Source: Candidatus Ribeiella danica | Lineage (GTDB): Bacteria > Chloroflexota > Chloroflexia > Chloroflexales > Roseiflexaceae | DNA: 64,000 bases | NCBI GenBank assembly: GCA_016717335.1 | Contig: JADKFS010000001.1 | Span: 3,183,003 to 3,247,002, forward strand | Direction: 5' to 3' | Shown here: positions 1-9,332 of the stretch, in pieces | How the letters are laid out: each line of letters starts with the position of its first letter | Position numbering within the stretch: position 1 is the first letter of the stretch | Notes under the pieces: model-generated | The model's database searches: none | The model's input: only the letters and a program-made list of their open reading frames with translations | Told to the model about the DNA's origin: nothing | Program-made: the position numbers and the translations under genes

Positions 1-351
1 CTCGACGACGATCTGGTCCGCCTGCTGCTCGAGATGGGCGCGCCGATCGCCTTCGACGAGGCGACCTACGAGCAAGCCTACCGACTGGCCGATAACTACG
101 ACGATCGCATGTACCAGCTCGACCTGGTGCGCGACTCGCTCTATAACGTCTACCGGATGGCCCACCGGCCGTTCGTGGGCGTGGCGCTCAACCGCACCCA
201 GGGGCTGGCCCAGACTGTCGGCATGGCCGACATCCACCGCTTCTTGCGGCTCGGCTACCTGTCGATCCAGCCGGTGCGCGATATCCACCGCTTCGTCGAG
301 ACGGTGACCTTGCGCGAGCAGGATCGGCTTGAGCGAATCTATGAGCGGTGA
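1..351 (+). CDS. C-terminal fragment of a helical protein, FFLEE-motif type (partial)
   Basis: The reading frame is open from the first base and ends at a TGA, giving the last 116 residues of a longer protein. The sequence is helical and charged. Its pattern is a helix with QLDLVRDSLYNVYRM, then RPFVGVALN, an ADIHRFLRLGY stretch, and an end in TLREQDRLERIYER. This resembles my recollection of the C-terminal half of the FFLEE-motif protein family, whose function is unknown. The start and the diagnostic FFLEE segment lie outside the window, so the family call is tentative. Confidence 0.5.
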   Translation, partial: LDDDLVRLLLEMGAPIAFDEATYEQAYRLADNYDDRMYQLDLVRDSLYNVYRMAHRPFVGVALNRTQGLAQTVGMADIHRFLRLGYLSIQPVRDIHRFVETVTLREQDRLERIYER

Positions 352-424
352 CGAGGTGACAAGACCTGGGGGGCTTGGGGCTTGGGACTTGGTTCTAACC
401 AAAGGTGACGAGGTGATACAGCAT

Positions 425-472
425 CTTGTCACCTTGTCACCTTGTCACCTTGTCATCTTGTCACCTTGTCAC
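425..472. repeat. Octamer tandem array (CTTGTCAC), 6 units
   Basis: Six head-to-tail copies of CTTGTCAC, one with a terminal T instead of C, lie in the convergent gap between the partial gene and gmd. A shorter heptamer-like run (CTTGGGG type) lies just upstream at 370-395. The same unit recurs elsewhere in the window, most strikingly before hisG. Confidence 0.9.
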
Positions 473-483
473 CCCTCATTCGG

Positions 484-2475
<1,992 letters not shown>

Positions 2476-2704
2476 GCGAAGCATTCTCCTGTATACTGGC
2501 GCGGGTCGGGGCGCCGGGTGATGACCGATAGCGGTGTTGGCGGGTGACCCGCGGACCCAGCGGATCGTCGAGGCGAGCGGCCTCTCCGCAGCGTCCGCGC
2601 TGTCGGCGGATCACAGCTCCTATTGAAAGGTGCCGCACTACTCTACCAGAAGTGCGGCCGTTCGTCTGCTAAGTGAGTTAGCTACGCGCTGATCGAAAAC
2701 CTGT

Positions 2705-2710
2705 TACAAT
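2705..2710 (+). promoter_or_regulatory. Probable -10 box (TACAAT) of the XRE regulator gene
   Basis: TACAAT lies 6 nt before the ATG at 2717, so transcription would start at or next to the start codon and give a leaderless mRNA. No Shine-Dalgarno sequence is visible and no convincing -35 box is seen. Confidence 0.45.
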
Positions 2711-2716
2711 CGACCT

Positions 2717-3205
2717 ATGATACCACAGCAGGCAGAGGCGCCCGAGGCGCTGGGCGCGCGCATCGCGCGGCTGCGGGCCAGGCGCGGCTGGACTCAGGAG
2801 GCGCTGGCGGCGCGGCTGGCGATCTCGCGCGTGGCGGTCTCGCACTTCGAGATGGGCCTGGCGCTGCCGAGCGAGCGGACGGTCGTGCTGCTGGCCGGCC
2901 TGTTCAAGCTGGAGCCGGACGAGCTGGTTGCCGGCACGAGCTACCCGGCGGCCAAGGCCGAGCGGCTGCCGGCGGTGGCCTGCCGGTACACCGAGGTCGA
3001 GCTGCAGGTCGCACTGCTGGAGCGCGACCTGGCATGGGTCGATCGCCTGCCGGATCAGCGCGGCCGCGCCGAACTGGCCGCCCAATGGCGGGCGACGCTC
3101 GCGGATCTGACGAGCGCGGCGTACGACGAGGACGAGCGGGCGCTGCTTCGGGCGGCGCTGAACCTGCTGCGCGGCATCCCCGACCCCGTAACGAACGGCC
3201 GCTGA
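2717..3205 (+). CDS. XRE-family helix-turn-helix transcriptional regulator
   Basis: A 162-residue cytoplasmic DNA-binding protein. Residues about 11-70 form a lambda Cro/C1-type HTH: LGARIARLRARRGWTQEALA, then ISRVAVSHFEMGLALPSERT and a third helix VVLLAGLFKLEPDEL. The remaining 90 residues are helical and acidic, of no recognised family, and could mediate dimerisation or sensing. The start fits a TACAAT -10 box 6 nt upstream. An 8-bp hairpin (3195-3215) overlaps the stop codon and could end transcription. The target is unknown; gmd is divergent, so the regulator could act on the shared 230-bp gap. Confidence 0.85.
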   Translation: MIPQQAEAPEALGARIARLRARRGWTQEALAARLAISRVAVSHFEMGLALPSERTVVLLAGLFKLEPDELVAGTSYPAAKAERLPAVACRYTEVELQVALLERDLAWVDRLPDQRGRAELAAQWRATLADLTSAAYDEDERALLRAALNLLRGIPDPVTNGR

Positions 3206-3260
3206 TCGCGGCCGTGACGAGAGCTATCGCCGTATGGTAGATGTGAAAGGAATGGACGAT

Positions 3261-4226
3261 ATGTGGCGGCTTGTTCGATATATCACCCTGGCCGTGCTGC
3301 TGGCGCTTGCGCTGCAGCCGGCGTACGCGGCCGAGGCGCCGCAGCCCGGCCTGACGCTTCCACCGACGGGGACGCAGGGCACGCGCTTCGTGTTCGTCGG
3401 CGAGGGCTTCGCGGCCAACGAGCAGCTGAGCAGCTGGGCGAACACGCCCGACGGGCGCGTGATCGCGTATGACTCGGGCGTTCTCGCCAGGGCGGCCTCC
3501 AACGGCAGCGTGAGCTGGAACTGGGTTGCGCCGGAGGCGTTCCAGCCGGGCGCGTGGCAGTTCGTCGTCCACGGGCTGAGCAGCGGCGTCGAGCGGGTGT
3601 TCAGCTTCGGCATCAGCGCGGTGTCAGCCATAGAGCCGGGGGCGCAGTACAACATCCAGCCGAGCGCCGGGCGGCCGGGCGACATCTTCCACTTCTACGC
3701 GATTGGCTTCACGGAGGGCGAGGACGTGAGCGCGCGCATCGTCGGGCCCGACGGCCAAGCCTTCGACAAAGGGCTGAGCGCCGACGGCGTCGCGCGGGTG
3801 GGCGGCCGGGTCGACGGCACGTGGGTCGTGCCGGTCAGCGTGTCGCAGTACGGCGCGTGGCGGATCGAGCTGAGCGGGCGCACCAGCCGGGTCGAGCGCG
3901 CCATCCCCCTGCGGATCGATCCGGCGCCGACGCCGGGCCGGCCAGCGCCGCGGGTGAGTCCGACCGTCGGCCGGCAGGGCCTGCTGTTCATCTTCAGCGC
4001 GGTCGGCTTCCAGCCCGACGAGCAGCTGAGCGCCTGGGTGAACGCGCCGGACGGGCGCATCATCGCGGTCGACGAGGACGAGATTCGCCCGGCGGCGTCC
4101 GACGGCAGCGTGACCTGGGACTGGACCGCGCCCGCGGACGCGCCGCCCGGCGCGTGGTCGATGGTCGTGCACGGGCGCAAGAGCGGGATCGAGCAGGTCG
4201 TGCCCTTCCAGATCCTCCCCGCCTAG
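3261..4226 (+). CDS. Secreted protein with three tandem beta-rich repeats, unknown function
   Basis: A 321-residue protein with a typical signal peptide (WRLVRY, a hydrophobic core, then AYA|AEAPQPG). The mature part is three homologous repeats of about 95 residues. Each starts with a P-T/S-x-G-x-x-G segment followed by hydrophobic F-x-F-x-x-x-GF, contains E(Q)LSxWxNxPDGR or an equivalent, and ends in PGAWxxxVHGxxSGxE-type strands. The pattern resembles Ig-like extracellular modules; I do not recognise the family. The ATG at 3261 is chosen because AAAGG lies about 10 nt upstream; in-frame ATGs at 3234 and 3252 are alternatives. It is a single gene convergent with glpX. Confidence 0.7.
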   Translation: MWRLVRYITLAVLLALALQPAYAAEAPQPGLTLPPTGTQGTRFVFVGEGFAANEQLSSWANTPDGRVIAYDSGVLARAASNGSVSWNWVAPEAFQPGAWQFVVHGLSSGVERVFSFGISAVSAIEPGAQYNIQPSAGRPGDIFHFYAIGFTEGEDVSARIVGPDGQAFDKGLSADGVARVGGRVDGTWVVPVSVSQYGAWRIELSGRTSRVERAIPLRIDPAPTPGRPAPRVSPTVGRQGLLFIFSAVGFQPDEQLSAWVNAPDGRIIAVDEDEIRPAASDGSVTWDWTAPADAPPGAWSMVVHGRKSGIEQVVPFQILPA

Positions 4227-4287
4227 TGGCCCACCACAGTGGTTTTGGCGACAAGGTTTCGCTTGGCAGCGATCCGCTTTACAATCG

Positions 4288-4320
4288 GGAGTGGGGGCGA
4301 GCGAAGCCCGCCCCCACTCC
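4288..4320. terminator. GC-rich hairpin between convergent genes
   Basis: A perfect 12-bp stem (GGAGTGGGGGCG with its complement) and a 9-nt loop, with no T-run. It lies in the 150-bp gap between the converging secreted-repeat gene and glpX, where a bidirectional termination or transcript-stabilising hairpin is expected. Confidence 0.5.
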
Positions 4321-4376
4321 CCACTCCGAACTGTAAGGTTCGCCAAATCTGGCCTAAGGCGCTAGCTACCATCCCA

Positions 4377-5342
4377 TCACGTGCTGGCGTGCTCGGCGTA
4401 GATCACGCGGCGCGAGCGCGTGTCGGCGCGCAGCACCAGCGAGTGGGTCTCGGCCCGATCGCCCTGGTAGCGCACGCCGGTCAGCAGCGGGCCGTCGGTG
4501 ATGCCGGTCGCCGCGAAGAAGACCTGGTCATCCGCGATCAGCTCGTTGCCGCTCAGGATGCGGCGCGTATCCAGCCCCCGCTCGGCGATTGCCGCCCGCT
4601 CCGCCGCGCTCTGCGGCGCCAGGCGGCCCAGCATCGCGCCGCCCAGCGCCTTGACCCCGCAGGCCGCGATCACCCCCTCCGGCACGCCGCCGATCCCCAG
4701 CAGCAGATCGACGCCGCTGGATGGCGAGGCCGCCATCAGCGCGCCGGCGATGTCGCCGTCCGACCGCAGCATCACGCGCGCGCCGGCCTGCCGGATCTCC
4801 TCGACCAGCGCCGCGTGCCGCGGCCGGTCGAGCACGAACACGACCAGGTCGCGCACCTCTTTGTGCTTGACCCGCGCGACCAGCGCCAGCGTCCAGGCCG
4901 CCGGCGCGTCCATGCACTCGGCCACCAGCGCGCCGGCGACCTCGCGCCCCACCACGATTTTTTCCATATACACCGCCGCGGTGGGCGACCACATTGTGCC
5001 GCGCGGGGCCGCCGCCGCCACGGCGATCGCGCCCGCATGCCCCTGCGCGAGCAGGTTGCGCCCGTCGATCGGGTCGACGACGATGTCCAGCGTCGGGCCT
5101 TCGCCGGTCCCGACCGTGCGGCCGCTCTCCAGCGGCGAGTGGAGGCCTAGCTTGCCCTCTTCGCCGACGACGATCGTGCCGTCGATGTCGAGCGTGCTCA
5201 GCGCGCGCGCCATCGCTGCGCTCGCGTCCACGTCAGCTTCGTCGCGCTTGCCCAGGCCCATCCAGCGCCCGGCCGCGCGCGCGGCCGCCTCGGTCACGCG
5301 AACCAGGTCCAGCCCCCAGTTGCGTGCTATCCGTCCGCCCAT
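4377..5342 (-). CDS. glpX: Class II fructose-1,6-bisphosphatase (GlpX)
   Basis: Hydrolyses fructose 1,6-bisphosphate, and in some bacteria sedoheptulose 1,7-bisphosphate, for gluconeogenesis or the Calvin cycle. The 321 residues match the GlpX family throughout. RxTEAAARAAGRWMGLGKRDEAD is near the N terminus, followed by the metal-site segments IVVGEEG and VDPIDGRN, then GDIAGALMAA, GIGGVPEGV and ITDGPLLTGV. It is cytoplasmic and Mn2+/Mg2+ dependent as a family. It is a monocistronic gene whose upstream gap (5343-5485) holds an octamer array. No neighbour suggests whether it serves gluconeogenesis or CO2 fixation. Confidence 0.93.
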   Translation of the reverse strand: MGGRIARNWGLDLVRVTEAAARAAGRWMGLGKRDEADVDASAAMARALSTLDIDGTIVVGEEGKLGLHSPLESGRTVGTGEGPTLDIVVDPIDGRNLLAQGHAGAIAVAAAAPRGTMWSPTAAVYMEKIVVGREVAGALVAECMDAPAAWTLALVARVKHKEVRDLVVFVLDRPRHAALVEEIRQAGARVMLRSDGDIAGALMAASPSSGVDLLLGIGGVPEGVIAACGVKALGGAMLGRLAPQSAAERAAIAERGLDTRRILSGNELIADDQVFFAATGITDGPLLTGVRYQGDRAETHSLVLRADTRSRRVIYAEHAST

Positions 5343-5442
5343 CGTTTGTTCCCCTTGCCGATTGTAGATTGCAGATTGCGAATTGCGCCCTGGGACGAGC
5401 AGGTGAGCGGGTGAGCAGGTGACATTCCAATGGAAACATCAC

Positions 5443-5474
5443 CTTGTCCCCTTGTCCCCTTGTCCCCTTGTCCC
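5443..5474. repeat. Octamer tandem array (CTTGTCCC), 4 units
   Basis: Four perfect copies of CTTGTCCC lie between the divergently arranged end of the SulP gene and the start of glpX. This is a one-base variant of the CTTGTCAC arrays at 425 and 34236. Confidence 0.9.
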
Positions 5475-5485
5475 CAAGCCAGGGC

Positions 5486-7600
5486 TTACTGCTCGACCGC
5501 CTCCAGCAGACCGGCGGCCTCCCAGGCCAGCATCCCGCCGTCGAGCACCGCGACGTTCGTGCGCCCATTGCCGCCGAGCAGCGCGGCGGCGCGCCCGCTA
5601 CGCCGCCCGCCGCGGCACACCAGCACGATCGGCCGATCGGGCGGCAGCTCCGGCGGGTTCGCCAGCAGGGTCGGCAGCGGGATGAGCTGCGCCTGCGGGA
5701 TATGGCCGCGCTGGAACTCGCGCGGCTCGCGCACGTCGATCACCAGGGGAGGGGCCGGGCCGCGCAGCTGCTGCCAGAGCAGCGGAGGCGCGATGGCCGG
5801 CGCCGCCGCCGCCGGGCGCGCGAGCTGCAGCGGGATCGCGATCGGGTAGTCGGGCCGCGGCAGGTTCTGGCACTCGCGAAAGATGCGCACGCCGCTCTCG
5901 TAGATGCAGATCGCTGGGTCGAGCACTTTGGTGAACAGGTACTCGATCGCGCCGTCCTCGTTCAGGAAGTGATCGTCGCCCAGCTGGCCGGCGAAGCCCG
6001 TCGCCGCCATCAGCCGCCGCACCCCCGCGCCGACGCGCACCATGAAGACATCCCCGCCCTGCGAGCGGTAGAGCCGCAGAACGCTTTCGAGCATGCGAAT
6101 GCCGCTGATATCGCAGTAGTCGACGCTGTGCATGCGCAGGAGCAGAAAGCGCTGGCCGGGGTAGCGCGCGCGGTGCTGGCGGATGACCTCTTCGACGTGG
6201 CTGACGGCGCCGAAGTAGAGATCGCCCGCGATATCCAGGATGCCCAGCTGCGGGCACATCGGTTTGTCGGGCTGGTAGAGGAAATGGCGGAAGCGCTCGT
6301 CGGGCAGCACCGGCACCACCCGCGGCGTGCTGGTGCGCAGCAGGTAGGCGGCCAGCGACATCAGAATCCCGGCCAGCACGGCGAAGTCGATCCGCAAGAA
6401 CAGCGTCGCCAGCAGCGTGACGAGCATAATCACGGCGTCGCTGCGGCTGCTGCGCCACATCCGGAGCATCCGCCGCCGGTCGATCATGGCGTAGCCGACG
6501 ACCACCAGCACGCCCGATAGGGCCGCGCGCGGCAGGTACGCGCCGAGCGGCGCCAGGGCGAGCATCCCGACCAGCGTGAAGACGCCGGACAGGATCGCGG
6601 CCACCGGCGTCTGCGCGCCGGCCTCGGCGTTGATCGCCGAGCAGGAGATCGAGCCGCCGCCGGGGTAGCCCGACAGGAAGCCGGTCGCGATATTGCCGAG
6701 CCCCTGCCCGACGAACTCCTGGTTGTTGTCCAGCCGCTCGCCGGTCTGGGTCGCCAGCGTGCGGGCGATCGCCATGGTCTGGATCAGCCCGAGCGCCGCG
6801 ATCGCCAGGGCGCCCGGCGCGAGCGTGGCGACAAACGACAGGTCGAACAGCGGCACGGGCGTGAACGGCGGCAGGCTGCGCGGCAGCGCCCCGATCACCT
6901 TGACCCCCTGTGCGTCTAGGCGCAGGGCAAACAGGACCACCGCGGCGAGCACCAGGCAGATCAGCGGCGCGGGCCACTTCGGCCTGAAGCGGCGGACCAG
7001 CACCATCACCGCCAGGCTGCCCAGGCCCAGCCCGAGCGTGGGGAGCTGCGTCTCGCGCACGTGGATCGCCAGCTGCTCCACCGTCCCGACCAGCGAGCCG
7101 CTCTGAAAGCTCAGCCCAAACAGGTGGCGCAGCTCGCCGGCGGCGATCTGGACGCCCGCGCCGGCCGCGAACCCGACGATCACCGCGTCGGAGACGAAGT
7201 TGACCAGGATGCCCAGCCGCGCCAGGCCCAGCGCGAGCTGCATCAGCCCGGCCAGCACCGCCAGCAGGCCGGCCGCCAGGATGAACTGCGACGAGTTGGG
7301 GGTCAGGGTCGCCGAGAGGCTGGCGAGCACCAGCAGCGAGAGCGCGGTGGTGGGCGTGCTCTGAACCTGGCAGGAGGAGCCCCAGAGCGCAGCGACGATC
7401 GGGATGACGATCGCGGCGTACAGCCCCATCTGCGGCGGCAGCCCGGCGACGAGCGCGTAGGCGATCGCCTGCGGCAGCGAGATGATCGCGACGGTGACGC
7501 CCGCGATCAGGTCGGGGCGCAGGTCGCGCAGGCGGTAGTCGCGCGCAATCGCCAGCGGCCGCAGGAAGAACGATGGCAGCGCCCGCAGGTTCGTGAGCAT
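5486..7600 (-). CDS. SulP-family anion transporter with STAS and rhodanese domains
   Basis: A 704-residue inner-membrane protein. Residues about 1-420 are the SulP transporter core with ten or more hydrophobic helices and the signatures DLIAGVTVAIISLPQAIAYA and STPTTALS. A STAS domain follows at about 430-560 (LGILDIAGDLYFGAVSHVEE and DYCDISGIRML). The last 100 residues are a rhodanese domain (VIDVREPREFQRGHIPQA) with catalytic Cys in VCRGGRRSG. The transporter part suggests sulfate/H+ or bicarbonate uptake. The rhodanese hints at sulfur handling, but the substrate is not shown. The ATG at 7600 has an ideal GGAAGGAG 8 nt upstream. It is a single gene. Confidence 0.9.
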   Translation of the reverse strand: MLTNLRALPSFFLRPLAIARDYRLRDLRPDLIAGVTVAIISLPQAIAYALVAGLPPQMGLYAAIVIPIVAALWGSSCQVQSTPTTALSLLVLASLSATLTPNSSQFILAAGLLAVLAGLMQLALGLARLGILVNFVSDAVIVGFAAGAGVQIAAGELRHLFGLSFQSGSLVGTVEQLAIHVRETQLPTLGLGLGSLAVMVLVRRFRPKWPAPLICLVLAAVVLFALRLDAQGVKVIGALPRSLPPFTPVPLFDLSFVATLAPGALAIAALGLIQTMAIARTLATQTGERLDNNQEFVGQGLGNIATGFLSGYPGGGSISCSAINAEAGAQTPVAAILSGVFTLVGMLALAPLGAYLPRAALSGVLVVVGYAMIDRRRMLRMWRSSRSDAVIMLVTLLATLFLRIDFAVLAGILMSLAAYLLRTSTPRVVPVLPDERFRHFLYQPDKPMCPQLGILDIAGDLYFGAVSHVEEVIRQHRARYPGQRFLLLRMHSVDYCDISGIRMLESVLRLYRSQGGDVFMVRVGAGVRRLMAATGFAGQLGDDHFLNEDGAIEYLFTKVLDPAICIYESGVRIFRECQNLPRPDYPIAIPLQLARPAAAAPAIAPPLLWQQLRGPAPPLVIDVREPREFQRGHIPQAQLIPLPTLLANPPELPPDRPIVLVCRGGRRSGRAAALLGGNGRTNVAVLDGGMLAWEAAGLLEAVEQ

Positions 7601-7927
7601 GGCGCGGTCTCCTTCCCAACGTGCGGCCGCCACAGCGGACGCGGACAGCAACGAGCGCCGCGTGGCGCCGCCTCCCGCTTTAGCCGCGTGGCCTGTCGAT
7701 CAGCCGCATGCTGGCACGTTGCAACAATTGCTCCACCAGGTTTTCTGAGAGGCCGTTATTACCACCAAGACACGAAGGCACCAAGGGTTGAAGGATCTAA
7801 TCTCAGGGGCGTGCCGGCATCAGAACCACCCAGGCTTGGCGCCTTGGTGCCTTGGTAGTTTCTTTTCAAACAGTCTCTGGGAGATTAGCGTGCTTGTATG
7901 CTCGGTGATCTCGCGGCCCGCTGCTGC
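7601..7927. other. Intergenic gap with inverted repeat of CCAAG/CTTGG type
   Basis: No gene is visible. At 7761-7858 there are two arms made of short C/G-A-A-G steps. The left arm reads ACCACCAAGACACGAAGGCA and the right arm CTTGGTGCCTTGGTAGT, roughly complementary and about 60 bp apart. The arms resemble the CGAAG/CTTCG hairpins at 26341 and 35331. It separates the SulP gene from the end of the exopolysaccharide operon and may end that operon's transcript. Confidence 0.6.
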
Positions 7928-9331
7928 TCAGCCCTGTGGCGCGCCGCCCCGCACGTCGTCCTCGCGATTATCGTAGATCTGGTTGGTCTGCAGCGAGATC
8001 TGCGGCGGCGGCGTGACGCTCACGGAGATGCCGACGGCGTTGCGGAAGATCCGGTTGCCGTCGCCGATCACGTTGCCGGCGCTCTTCACAGAGATGCCGG
8101 AGCGGGCGTTGCCGCTCACGACGTTCTCGCGCACGGTGTTGCGGGTTGCGTCGCTATACAAGCTGATGCCGTCCTTGCGGTTATCGCGCACGGTGTTCCC
8201 GGCGAGCAGGTTGTCGGCGGCGCTCTGGCCGACGCCGATGCCGGCCTCGCCGTTGTCGTAGCTGCTGTTGTCGCGGATCGTGCTCTCGGCCGAGTCGTTG
8301 AGGTTGATGCCCTGCAGCGCGTTGCCGTACGCGATGTTCCGCTCGACCAGGTTGCCGTTCGAGCGCTGGTAGATCACAATGCCGTGCAGCGCGTTCTCGA
8401 AGACCGTGTTGTCGCGAATAATGCTCTGGGTGCACTCTTCGGCTAGAATGATGCCGTGCTTGCCGTTGTGGTGCGAGACGTTGCCCTCGATCAGCAGGCG
8501 GTTGGAGCGCGTATGCGGGTCGATCCCGTAGCGCACGCTGTGGTGGACCTCGTTGCCGCGGATCACCAGGTCGGAGGCGGCGTAGCTGTACAGGCCGTAG
8601 AAGTTGTGCCCGAAGCGGCTGTCGATTGCCGCGCCGGTCGTGCCGGGCTGCCGCCAGGCCACGCCGTAGGACTCGTTGGCGAAGTAGCCCAGGTAGCTCA
8701 GCTCGGAGCCGCGGATGTCCATCCGCGCGCCGTCGCGCGCCAGCACGAAGCTGCGCCCGTCGTCATAGTCGGCGTCGACGCTGTCGCGCTCGGTGTCCCA
8801 GGAGGTCACGCAGGTGTTGGCAAACGCCAGCTGCCCGCCGATCGCCTTGATCCACACGAAGCCGGCCGGGCTGCTGCGCAGCTTGAGGCGCGCCGCCTCC
8901 GGGCCGGCGATCTGCAGCAGCGCGCCCTTGCCGACGCGCAGGTTCGCCGCGAGCAGCCACTCGCCGGGGGCGAGCCGGCGCAGCAGCTCGGGCCGCCCAA
9001 GCGCCCGGTCGATCGCCGGGAGCGTCGTCGGGGCGCCGGGCCCGAGCAGAATCGTGTTCGTGCCGGAGTCGTAGCGGAGCGCCATCGTCGTCTCCACATG
9101 TGGGTCGGCCGGCGACTGCGGGCGCGGCTGCTCGTCGTCCGTAGCTGTGGACGGCGCGGGGGGCGTCGGGCCGTCGGGCGGTAGGCCGGCGCACGCCCCG
9201 GCGAGAGCGGCGCCGGGCGTGCTGTCCGGCTGGGCCGTGCCGGGAGCGACCTGGCGCTCGGCGCCGCTGCAGGCGCCGAGCGCCAGGCAGAGGACCAGCG
9301 CGAGCGCGCCGGCCCGCGCCGCCGATGGTCG
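7928..9331 (-). CDS. AlgG-like parallel beta-helix lipoprotein (putative mannuronan C5-epimerase-like)
   Basis: About 467 residues. A lipoprotein signal with lipobox LALGAC|SG (Cys codon 9269-9271) is followed by a Pro/Thr-rich linker. Next comes a module (ALRYDSGTNTILLG to MDIRGSELSYLGYF) shared with the large protein at 11903. A right-handed beta-helix follows with many short N-x-V/I-x-x-N coils. It includes YGIDPHTRSN and NGKHGIILAEECT, matching the AlgG alginate epimerase region where the family has YGFDPHDRS; here DPHD is DPHT. Expected location is the outer face of the membrane. No ATG, GTG or TTG is found at the expected start. The TPR gene stops at 9333, and the frame is open through its end, so the start may be non-canonical or a base may be missing. 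Confidence 0.7.
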   Translation of the reverse strand, partial: RPSAARAGALALVLCLALGACSGAERQVAPGTAQPDSTPGAALAGACAGLPPDGPTPPAPSTATDDEQPRPQSPADPHVETTMALRYDSGTNTILLGPGAPTTLPAIDRALGRPELLRRLAPGEWLLAANLRVGKGALLQIAGPEAARLKLRSSPAGFVWIKAIGGQLAFANTCVTSWDTERDSVDADYDDGRSFVLARDGARMDIRGSELSYLGYFANESYGVAWRQPGTTGAAIDSRFGHNFYGLYSYAASDLVIRGNEVHHSVRYGIDPHTRSNRLLIEGNVSHHNGKHGIILAEECTQSIIRDNTVFENALHGIVIYQRSNGNLVERNIAYGNALQGINLNDSAESTIRDNSSYDNGEAGIGVGQSAADNLLAGNTVRDNRKDGISLYSDATRNTVRENVVSGNARSGISVKSAGNVIGDGNRIFRNAVGISVSVTPPPQISLQTNQIYDNREDDVRGGAPQG

Positions 9332-9332
9332 C

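Noticed and set aside
5598..7619. A 673-codon frame on the minus strand overlapping the SulP gene
   Set aside because: Arg/Ala/Pro-rich translation typical of an alternative frame of a GC-rich gene; the other frame encodes a clear SulP-STAS-rhodanese protein.
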